In this document: one piece after another, positions 1 to 7,006 of the stretch
Numbering within the stretch: position 1 is the first letter of the stretch
Layout: each line of letters begins with the position of its first letter
DNA from: Gemmatimonadaceae bacterium
GTDB lineage: Bacteria; Gemmatimonadota; Gemmatimonadetes; Gemmatimonadales; Gemmatimonadaceae
Assembly: GCA_035606695.1 (NCBI GenBank)
Contig: DATNEW010000015.1
Span: 124,001-188,000, forward strand
Direction of reading: 5' to 3'
DNA length: 64,000 nucleotides
The notes under the pieces: generated by a model
What the model was told of the DNA's origin: nothing
Databases searched by the model: none
What the model saw: the letters and a program-made list of their open reading frames with translations, nothing else
Translations under genes and position numbers: made by a program

Positions 1-882
1 CAGGGCCGCCGCCTGTGCCGGAATGTGATCGCGGCCAACCTCGGCAAAGACTCTCGCGCCGGGTTCGAGCATCGCCGACGCGAGCTGGCGATACATGTAC
101 ACGTCTCGGAACATCGAGCTCGCATAGTTGATCGCGTTGAACAAGCGCTTCGGTGCATCGCCCGACGACAATGCCGGGTTGAACCAATCGGCCGGAAGCG
201 CGAGCGGGTCAAATCCCGAATACTTCCGAGCGAAGGCGGACAGAAATGCGCTGGTGTCCGCCAACGCGTTCTCCAAGCCCCGAGTCTTGTGCACGGCCGC
301 GAGCTGATACGCGAACAGGGTATCCAGCCGAGGCGGGCGAACGCCCTGGCGATCGCGAAGCTCTTCCATGGGTCGCAGCGTATAGAACATCACCAGATCG
401 TCTGCGGAAAAATTCTGGAGCAGACTCGCGACTTCCGCCTCGCGCGACGGCTCGAGCGAACGGGCCGGAATGCCCGCGGCTCGGGCGAGGTACCGTGCCA
501 GGCCGGGTTCCTCATCGTCGCGAATCGCGTCGGTCGCCGACGTGTCCACGCGGCTCGACGGGGCGCCCTCAAAGAAGACGACCGTTGGTTTGAGCGCGGC
601 GAATTCGCGTTGCATGCTGACGAACTGCGTGTCGGCCGGATCGAACGTGTGGCGAACCCCGAGATACGTGAGCTGGGCGCCATTTCGTGCGGCAAGGTGC
701 AGCTGGTACGGGCGAATGCGATTCGCATGCGCGGCTTGCTGGGAGACGAGCAGACTTTCACACGGCGCAACCGGCGAAGGGGTTTGGCCGCCGAGCGCGC
801 CGGTACCGGTGGCCGCGCCGGATACGGCAACGATGATTGCGCCGGTGAGTGTGGTGCTCGGTCGTGCGATGGAGCGTTGCAT
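1..882 (-). CDS. Secreted TraB/GumN (Tiki)-like protein, 3' end outside window
   Basis: The frame is open from an ATG at 882 to the left edge (294 residues, no stop), so the C-terminus is missing. The ATG has a GAGGA Shine-Dalgarno about 6 nt upstream. The N-terminus is hydrophobic with an export-signal look (about residues 10-32). Near residues 64-92 a beta-strand/turn reads YLGVRHTFDP and then KPTVVFFEGAP, and near the edge there is VFAEVGRDHIPAQ. These resemble the conserved blocks of the TraB/GumN/Tiki superfamily, some members of which are metallopeptidases. Family assignment is by eye and moderate; a function is not claimed. A strong promoter with two dyads lies directly upstream. Confidence 0.7.
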   Translation of the reverse strand, partial: MQRSIARPSTTLTGAIIVAVSGAATGTGALGGQTPSPVAPCESLLVSQQAAHANRIRPYQLHLAARNGAQLTYLGVRHTFDPADTQFVSMQREFAALKPTVVFFEGAPSSRVDTSATDAIRDDEEPGLARYLARAAGIPARSLEPSREAEVASLLQNFSADDLVMFYTLRPMEELRDRQGVRPPRLDTLFAYQLAAVHKTRGLENALADTSAFLSAFARKYSGFDPLALPADWFNPALSSGDAPKRLFNAINYASSMFRDVYMYRQLASAMLEPGARVFAEVGRDHIPAQAAAL

Positions 883-902
883 CTGGCATCCTCGATCATA
901 GA

Positions 903-960
903 CCCATAGAAACCCTATGGGGAAGACATTAATCGACGCTCCCATAGAAAGTCAATGGGA
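903..960 (-). promoter_or_regulatory. Promoter with two CCCATAG-type operator dyads
   Basis: Reading leftwards, TTGACT (955-950) and ATTAAT (933-928) are separated by 16 nt and form a good sigma-70-like promoter for the TraB-like gene. Dyad A is TCCCAT...ATGGGA at 940-960 and overlaps the -35. Dyad B is CCCATAG-N5-CTATGGG at 903-921, a perfect repeat over the expected start point. The string CCCATAGAAA occurs at 903-912 and again at 941-950, 38 bp apart. Two copies bracketing a promoter suggest a repressor; the regulator is unknown. Confidence 0.6.
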
Positions 961-1118
961 GAGACGCGCACCGAGGTGCTCCGCCGCGTCGCGCTGATCT
1001 CGGCGTCGCCACGGAACCGTACCAAGGGTCAATCGTCCTGGCTGCGTCATCGCACGTCACAGAGTATCCATACCGCCGCGATCCAATCATACACTTTTGT
1101 TAATGAGGATTCTTCACA

Positions 1119-2369
1119 ATGCCCGCTCGCTGCCTCCTCGGCACCTTCGCCGCCCTTATGATTGCGCTCTTGGCCGGCGCGGTGCCGCCGAGGGACGCCG
1201 ATGCGCAGCAGTCCACGGCCGCGACTCGGCCGTACGTTCTCTTTGTTCATGGTCGCGGCCAGGAGAACCGCGCCGATACGGCCATCATGAACGAATGGCT
1301 TGGCGCGTTGAAAGTGGGATTGAAGAACGCGAATGCCGCCGATCTCATTGGGCCGAACGACGTGGGGTTCGTTTTCAATCAGCACGCGTTCGAGGCGCGG
1401 CCGCAGCTGGACCCGGCTTGCGTGGCTCCCGGCCAGCCGACGTCGTACGACATCGGCGTCCCGAGCCGGTCGGAAATTCAGACGTCCTACGAGACGGCGC
1501 GGCCCCCTCTGTTTCCGAAGCGGTCGCTGGAGGATGTCGTGTTCGATGCGACCAGGGCGTCAACAAACCGGCTGCCGGAGGAGTGGATTCAATGGGCGGC
1601 GCTGCACACCGGCGCGACTGACACGTGGACGTATCTCCTATTTCGCACCGAATACTGCTCGGTCGAGCACGTGATGCGAAACGGCTTTGCGCGAACCGAC
1701 GGCCGTCCGTTGATCATCGTCGCGCATAGCATGGGCACGTTGGTCACCTACCGGTATCTGCTGCGCGACGACACCGCTCGTGCCGGCGCGCACGCCCGGG
1801 TACTGCGATTCATCACGGTTGGATCGCAGTTGGCGGCGAAGTCCATCGCGAATCGGCTCTCGGATGATTCGACGCCACCCTATCCGTATCCGCCTGTCGA
1901 CTCGTGGGTGAATCTCCGCGATGAACGCGATCCGCTCGCCTGGTCGCTGTTCCTGTTCGATAGCGCCCTGTACGCGCCCGGCGGTTCCGCGAGGGCGATG
2001 CCCGTCGATCGCCGCGTGAACGTGAACGAGGCATGGCACCACACGATCGCCGGATACCTCGAGAATCCACTCGTGATTACCGCGATAGGAGAGAGCTGGT
2101 GCGGCGCGCTCGGAGCCGATGCGCCGGCTTCCTGCAACGCGTTCAGGATCGGCGTGGGCGCGAGCGACGCTGCCACGGTTCCGACGAGCGGCGTCGACGT
2201 GGGCCATCGGACGGCCCGATTCGGTGTTCCGGCCGCAATCGGTGCAGCCGGCGGTGCTGCTGTGTTCTGGTCGAAAGGCAAGGGCGCCACGCTCGCTGCC
2301 GCGGCCGGCGGTGCGCTGCTCGGTGCGTTTGTCTCGGCTCTTATCGACTGGGCTCGGCCGACGCAGTGA
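1119..2369 (+). CDS. Secreted alpha/beta hydrolase (lipase-like)
   Basis: This 416-residue protein starts with a signal peptide (about residues 1-30, ending near ADAQQ). After it come an oxyanion-hole type strand, PYVLFVHGRGQ, and a nucleophile elbow VAHSMGT with Ser204 (GxSxG). These are hallmarks of alpha/beta hydrolases of the lipase/PGAP1-like kind. The C-terminal 60 residues contain Ala/Gly-rich hydrophobic stretches that could anchor the protein in a membrane. A GAGGA lies about 10 nt before the ATG. Substrate is unknown. It is followed by another GxSxG protein on the same strand, but 140 bp separate them. Confidence 0.8.
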   Translation: MPARCLLGTFAALMIALLAGAVPPRDADAQQSTAATRPYVLFVHGRGQENRADTAIMNEWLGALKVGLKNANAADLIGPNDVGFVFNQHAFEARPQLDPACVAPGQPTSYDIGVPSRSEIQTSYETARPPLFPKRSLEDVVFDATRASTNRLPEEWIQWAALHTGATDTWTYLLFRTEYCSVEHVMRNGFARTDGRPLIIVAHSMGTLVTYRYLLRDDTARAGAHARVLRFITVGSQLAAKSIANRLSDDSTPPYPYPPVDSWVNLRDERDPLAWSLFLFDSALYAPGGSARAMPVDRRVNVNEAWHHTIAGYLENPLVITAIGESWCGALGADAPASCNAFRIGVGASDAATVPTSGVDVGHRTARFGVPAAIGAAGGAAVFWSKGKGATLAAAAGGALLGAFVSALIDWARPTQ

Positions 2370-2507
2370 GCGAGAGTGCGACGTCGTCACGGCAAAGTGT
2401 GCATAGCCTCGGATCATTAGACGTGTCTCATCTTACCGGCACTTCCGATTATTGCACCCGGCTGATTGGCGGCGTAGCTTCGGCGCGCCGTGTACTTCAA
2501 CCCGCGG

Positions 2508-5132
2508 ATGGTCATGGCACCACCTACTCGAGTCGCCGTCATCGCAGTGCACGGAGTCGGCAGCCCACCGCCATCCGAGACCGCTCGCGCCGTGGCGAAG
2601 CTCCTCGCCGCGAACGACGCCGATTCGACTGGGCGATACTCCGCCTTCGTCGAGCACGGCCTGATGGTGCCGACAAAGCCGGTCGAGCTGCCGGAGGACA
2701 TCCGTGCCGCCGCCACCGTCCACGAGCATTCGACAGCCGCGCGAACCGAGCGGGTCGGACACCTCCATCCCCGGCGGCTCGACCGGACCACGTTCGCGGC
2801 CGGCGATCCGTTCGCGCGCGACATGCCCGACATCTCGTTCATGCGGGATCAGCTGGCCGGCTACACGAGCGACGAGCCATCGAGCGGTGCGGGCGCGCCG
2901 TACGAGACGATCGAGCTGACGGCGCAGCGCGTCGACACCAGGACCGGCGCGACGGCGCACGTCCACGTGTTCGAGATGTATTGGGGGGATTTGTCGCGTG
3001 TCGGCACCGGCATGCTGTCGATCCTCGGCGCACTCTACCAGCTCGTCTTCCACATCGCGCATCTCGGCCGGAAATCGCTCGACGTGCCGGCACAAGCGGC
3101 GTGTGCCGCCGACGAGAGATCGCCCGACGCCATTGCGTGGCGCCGCGCCGCGGACGCCCAGGCATGGGTCGTTCGCCTCTTCACGATCGGCGTACCCATC
3201 GCGACGCTGCTGCTCGTGGGACACCTGGTGCTCATGGTGCCTGCGGCGGTCGCCGAGTCGGCGCAACTCGTCATCGCCACCGTGATCTTCGTGGTCGCGA
3301 TGCTCATCGCGCTTGGCGGTCACGCGTACTTTCGCGGCCGCGGCGCGCACCCGGCGTCGCGCTTGGTTCGCGCGATGTTCGTGCTCATCGCGGGCGGGAT
3401 CGCGGTCAACTTGTTCACCGCCGCGAACTCGTCGGTCGGCGCCTACGCGTTGGCGGGAGTGGCCACGGCCTTGGTCGTTCTGGCGTACCTGCTGGTGATC
3501 GATCATTACGATCGCAACGTCCCCGGTGCGCTGCCGTGGGGCCTCATCGCCCTCGCGGCGTCGGTGCTCGCGACCATCGTCCGCGTCGCGACCAATCCGC
3601 CGTCGTCCGTATTCGGTGTCGCGGAGACCCTCCGCCTGGACGTGCTCCTGGGATTTCAGTTCTCTTATGCCATTCTATTGCTCGTCTGGCTCTTGATCTG
3701 GGCGGTGGCAACGATCGTGCTGGTGCGAATGCGGCGCCTCGCGGCACGCTCGCGGAAGGCTTCGTTCGAGACGTTGGATCGTACGCGGCGCGCCCTCTGG
3801 ACGTCCGTCGTGACCGTGACGGTCTCGATCTTCGGCTTCATTCTCACCGCGCTCGTCGGCTACGAGTCGCTTCTGGTGCTCGCATGGCGCGTCCACGGTA
3901 CGGTCAATCTGTTTCCGAGAGTGACCGCGACGGAGACGTTCCCGCTCAGCTGGTCACGGATCGTGCCGGGTTGGACGTGCGACACGCGGCCGTCTCAGTG
4001 GCCGTTCGACGTATCGGGCTGCGCGAGAAGCTTCTTCGACGCGTTGATCGCGCAGGGAGGAACGTCGGGCTTCCTGCTCGCGCTCGCGGCGGCGGCGATC
4101 GCGATGATCATGATCTCGTGGTTCGTCGCGCTGGTCGCGGTGACGAGCGTGCACACGCCTTCGTCGCCATCGCGTTACGCCGGCACGCTCGGTTTATGGA
4201 TGAGCGACGGCTTCGTATGGCTGCGCCGTGCGGGCCTGGTGCTCGTCGGGGGCCTCTGCGTCGCCCTGCTCATCGGAATCGTCGCGAGCGTCGTGACGTC
4301 GGCGACGGGCCACGCATTGCCATACGTCAACAGCGCAACGGGCACGCCGATCCTGCGATGGGCCGCCGGCGTGCTGCTCGCGAGCGCGGCGACATTTGGC
4401 GCGGGGCGGCTCCGACTGCAAGCACTCGCCACGCATGCCGGTCCCGCGCTGGGCATCATTCTGGACGTCGACAACTACCTTCGCGAGTCGCCGTCGACGC
4501 GAACGCCACGCGCCCGCATGGCGGAGCGCTACACGTCGCTGCTTCGAAGCATCGTCACGAGAACGGATGACGACGGGCGTCGATCGTTCGACCGCGTCGT
4601 CATCGTCTCGCACAGCCAGGGCACGATCATCTCCGCCGATTTGCTGCGCTTCCTCACCGTGACGCGCATTGCCGATCCCGATCTGACGCAGGTCGACCTG
4701 CGTCTGTTGACGATGGGATGTCCGCTTCGCCAGCTCTACGCGGCCAACTTTCCGTATCTGTATCGTTGGATCGATCGCACCGATTTCAACGAGCCGGCGT
4801 CGGAGGATAGAGCGGCGACCGAGTACCTCGGCGCCGACTTCGCCCTCGTGCCGCCCCGCGAGGGCGCGGGGGAAGACCGTGATCTCTCGCAGCACAGCCC
4901 TTCGCCGATCTGGCTTCGCGTACGGCGGTGGGTGAACCTGTACACGACCGGCGATTATGTCGGCCGGACGCTGTGGCGCCAGCCGAACGACAAGGCGTGG
5001 GAGTACGAATCGGCAAGCGCCGCCGCCGAAGGGCAGGGGCGGCGAGAACGCTGTCTGGGCGACGGTACGCATACGCGCTATTGGACGAGCACGGACGTCG
5101 GGAACGAGGTGGACGCGCTGCTCGCGGGATGA
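2508..5132 (+). CDS. Polytopic membrane protein with split alpha/beta-hydrolase motifs
   Basis: About 874 residues from the ATG at 2508; GTG at 2490 and ATG at 2514 are alternatives, and no clear ribosome site decides. The N-terminus begins with a hydrolase beta-strand and oxyanion-type motif VHGVG (residues 14-18). About eight transmembrane segments follow between roughly residues 220 and 640. After them comes a soluble domain with DVDNYLRE and a nucleophile elbow IVSHSQGT (Ser703). So the first strand and the catalytic serine of one hydrolase fold appear to be separated by a membrane domain. It is probably a membrane-bound lipase or esterase; the substrate is unknown. Confidence 0.8.
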   Translation: MVMAPPTRVAVIAVHGVGSPPPSETARAVAKLLAANDADSTGRYSAFVEHGLMVPTKPVELPEDIRAAATVHEHSTAARTERVGHLHPRRLDRTTFAAGDPFARDMPDISFMRDQLAGYTSDEPSSGAGAPYETIELTAQRVDTRTGATAHVHVFEMYWGDLSRVGTGMLSILGALYQLVFHIAHLGRKSLDVPAQAACAADERSPDAIAWRRAADAQAWVVRLFTIGVPIATLLLVGHLVLMVPAAVAESAQLVIATVIFVVAMLIALGGHAYFRGRGAHPASRLVRAMFVLIAGGIAVNLFTAANSSVGAYALAGVATALVVLAYLLVIDHYDRNVPGALPWGLIALAASVLATIVRVATNPPSSVFGVAETLRLDVLLGFQFSYAILLLVWLLIWAVATIVLVRMRRLAARSRKASFETLDRTRRALWTSVVTVTVSIFGFILTALVGYESLLVLAWRVHGTVNLFPRVTATETFPLSWSRIVPGWTCDTRPSQWPFDVSGCARSFFDALIAQGGTSGFLLALAAAAIAMIMISWFVALVAVTSVHTPSSPSRYAGTLGLWMSDGFVWLRRAGLVLVGGLCVALLIGIVASVVTSATGHALPYVNSATGTPILRWAAGVLLASAATFGAGRLRLQALATHAGPALGIILDVDNYLRESPSTRTPRARMAERYTSLLRSIVTRTDDDGRRSFDRVVIVSHSQGTIISADLLRFLTVTRIADPDLTQVDLRLLTMGCPLRQLYAANFPYLYRWIDRTDFNEPASEDRAATEYLGADFALVPPREGAGEDRDLSQHSPSPIWLRVRRWVNLYTTGDYVGRTLWRQPNDKAWEYESASAAAEGQGRRERCLGDGTHTRYWTSTDVGNEVDALLAG

Positions 5133-5153
5133 GCGTTCGCTAATCGCCGCCAT

Positions 5154-5531
5154 TCACAGGTTCTGCACCACCGCCATGATGTTCCCTTCAGAATCCTTGA
5201 ACCATGCCGCCTTCGCGCCGCCCGCCGTCGCGATGCCGTTTACGGTTTTCATTCCCGGCATGTCATACTCCTCGAACGTGACGCCTCGCCGCTTGAGCTC
5301 CGCCACTTCCTTCTCGATGTCGGCCACCTGCCAGAACGCCTGACTCGCCTTCGACGTCCCCGCGTTCGGTGTCGGGTACAAGAAGCATCGCGTCCCGTTC
5401 GCGAACGCGTACGTCACGCCCGATGCGACCTCGCCTGCCGGTTTGAACCCGATCGTTTGCTCGTAGAAGGCTCGGGCGCGCGCCATGTCCTTCGCGGGGA
5501 TGTACGCGTACATCGGAGAGTCTTGCAGCAC
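5154..5531 (-). CDS. VOC (glyoxalase/bleomycin-resistance fold) protein
   Basis: A 125-residue protein of the usual single-module VOC length. It reads as beta-alpha-beta-beta-beta repeats: YAYIPAKDMARARAFYEQTIGF near the start (the classic FY.. LGF block), and a C-terminal FKDSEGNIMAVVQ block that normally carries the metal-binding Glu. The start could be the GTG at 5531 or the ATG at 5513. VOC proteins range from dioxygenases to antibiotic-binding proteins, so no reaction is assigned. It is convergent with the hydrolase gene on its left and divergent from the carbonic anhydrase on its right. Confidence 0.85.
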   Translation of the reverse strand: MLQDSPMYAYIPAKDMARARAFYEQTIGFKPAGEVASGVTYAFANGTRCFLYPTPNAGTSKASQAFWQVADIEKEVAELKRRGVTFEEYDMPGMKTVNGIATAGGAKAAWFKDSEGNIMAVVQNL

Positions 5532-5686
5532 GAGTGCCGTCCGTAGTTAGGTCCGAGAATACTCGCGGCAAGAGCTGCGCCGTCCATGCGCCGTCCATGC
5601 GCGGTGCCGGCGACGCGCCCCGCCGGCGCGATGGTGCCAAGGGCCAACTTGAGCCGTCCAATGGTTCGGCGCAGCGTGAGCGGACC

Positions 5687-6502
5687 ATGTCGACATACCC
5701 AAGACGTCTTCGTTTTCGCGCGCACGCCGCGTGCGTTTTCGCACTGGCCGCGGTCATTCGCGTCGACGCGGCGTCCGCGCAGTCCAAATCTCCCGGCGAA
5801 TTCACGTACCAGTCCGGCTGGCCTGCCTCGTGCTCGGCGGGATTGCAATCGCCGGTGACGTTCGTCGGCACGCATCCCACATCGCGATCCGACTCGGTGG
5901 CGTTCTTCAGTGGCGCGCCGCGGACATCCGTCGGTGTGCACGCCCACACGGCGGATTTCGCGTTCACGCAGGCCGCCGCCGGCTGGATGCGCGTCGGCGC
6001 CGCGCGATACGCCCTCGAGTCCTTCCACTTTCATTTTCCAGTGGAGCATCAGCTGCCGAACGCATCGGGACACGCGCCCGCGTCCGCGACGTTCGAGCTG
6101 CACATAAAAACGAAGGATGCGCGCGGGCAGTACGCGATATTCGCCGTGCAGTTCGTGTCCGCGGATTCGGGAATGCGCGCCGACAGCGGTTTCTTCGCCG
6201 CCGTTGTCGACGGGATCGATCTGATCGACACGCGTAAGACCATCGCGATCCCGATGCCGGGCATCCTCGCATTCTTTTCGACGATGCCGTTCTACTCCTA
6301 CATTGGAACGACCACCAGTCCGAACTGCGACCCGAACGTCACCTGGTACGTGTTGTCATTGCCTCTGACGGTGAAGGCGAGTGTGGTGGCCGCGATGCAC
6401 GCGGCGCTCGAGAAGAAGGGGTTGGACGCGACCAACGCGCGACTCATGACGTTCGACTGGCCGCACCAATCCGGCATGACGCTCATCACGCCGAAACGCT
6501 GA
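5687..6502 (+). CDS. Secreted alpha-type carbonic anhydrase
   Basis: From the ATG at 5687 the product is 271 residues with a signal peptide ending near AASAQ (about residue 32). The zinc ligands are visible: FHFH gives His114 and His116, and FELHI gives His139, with Glu120 in the PVEH block. The substrate-side loop YSYIGTTTSPNC matches the alpha-CA Y.Y.GSLTTPPC motif, with Thr210 at the Thr199 position. Cys residues near 49 and 214 are placed for the disulfide of bacterial alpha-CAs. It should hydrate CO2 in the periplasm or outside the cell. The frame is open further upstream to 5534, but that extension has no signal-peptide character. Confidence 0.9.
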   Translation: MSTYPRRLRFRAHAACVFALAAVIRVDAASAQSKSPGEFTYQSGWPASCSAGLQSPVTFVGTHPTSRSDSVAFFSGAPRTSVGVHAHTADFAFTQAAAGWMRVGAARYALESFHFHFPVEHQLPNASGHAPASATFELHIKTKDARGQYAIFAVQFVSADSGMRADSGFFAAVVDGIDLIDTRKTIAIPMPGILAFFSTMPFYSYIGTTTSPNCDPNVTWYVLSLPLTVKASVVAAMHAALEKKGLDATNARLMTFDWPHQSGMTLITPKR

Positions 6503-6544
6503 TCATTGGTCAGAGCGGTCTACCGGGCGACGCCGCCTTCCGCG

Positions 6545-6615
6545 GGCTACTAGTCGACTAGTTGACAATTGTCCGTGGCGCTGCCAGATTCGTGGCTACT
6601 AGTGCACTAGTAGCC
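6545..6615 (+). promoter_or_regulatory. blaI-like promoter with two near-identical palindromic operators
   Basis: Operator 2 (6594-6615) is a perfect 22-bp palindrome with arms GGCTACTAGT and ACTAGTAGCC around GC. Operator 1 (6545-6566) matches it at 18 of 22 positions and has a perfect 14-bp core, ACTAGT-CG-ACTAGT (6549-6562). A consensus -35 TTGACA (6562-6567) abuts operator 1, and CAGATT (6585-6590) sits 17 nt downstream as a weak -10. Operator 2 therefore covers the start point. Two operators flanking a promoter fit autorepression by the BlaI-type protein encoded just downstream. Confidence 0.7.
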
Positions 6616-6631
6616 AACACGAGGGCACCAC

Positions 6632-7006
6632 CTGACATACCCGCTCACACCTCGCGAGCTCGAGATCGTCGCCGTGCTCTGGGAGCTCGGAGACGGCACT
6701 GTCGCCGAGGTGCGCGACCGGCTGCCCGACGACCTCGCGTACACCACGGTCCTCTCGCTCATGCGCACGATGGTCGCGAAAGGCTACCTGCGTGCCGTGC
6801 CCGAGGGGCGAGCCTATCGCTTTCACCCGCGCATCAAGCGTGAAGCCGTGCAGCGGGGCGCACTGGCCACGCTCGTCGGGTCGCTCTTCGGCGGCTCGGC
6901 GGAACTGGTCATCGCCAATCTCGTCTCGGATCGCACGCTCTCGCGTGCCGATCTGCGGAAAGTCCGCAGACTCATCGACGAACGCCTGCGCGAGGAGGAC
7001 AAGTGA
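6632..7006 (+). CDS. BlaI/MecI/CopY-family transcriptional repressor
   Basis: The winged-helix protein reads LTPRELEIVAVLWELGDGTVAEVRDRL at its N-terminus, the standard BlaI start. That block begins upstream of the first ATG/GTG-type codon (GTG 6674). An in-frame CTG at 6632 with GAGGG at 6621-6625 (6-nt spacer) restores the full domain, giving 124 residues; a stop at 6611 limits further extension. BlaI proteins dimerise on dyad operators and are inactivated by a partner M56 sensor protease, here the next gene. Its stop overlaps that gene's start (TGATG), so the two are translationally coupled. Confidence 0.88.
   Translation: MTYPLTPRELEIVAVLWELGDGTVAEVRDRLPDDLAYTTVLSLMRTMVAKGYLRAVPEGRAYRFHPRIKREAVQRGALATLVGSLFGGSAELVIANLVSDRTLSRADLRKVRRLIDERLREEDK

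Noticed and set aside
25-899. Plus-strand frame 25-909 and minus-strand frame 390-899 at the left edge
   Set aside because: The frame open from ATG 882 to the edge has an export signal, a ribosome site and TraB-like blocks; the others are Arg-rich shadows.
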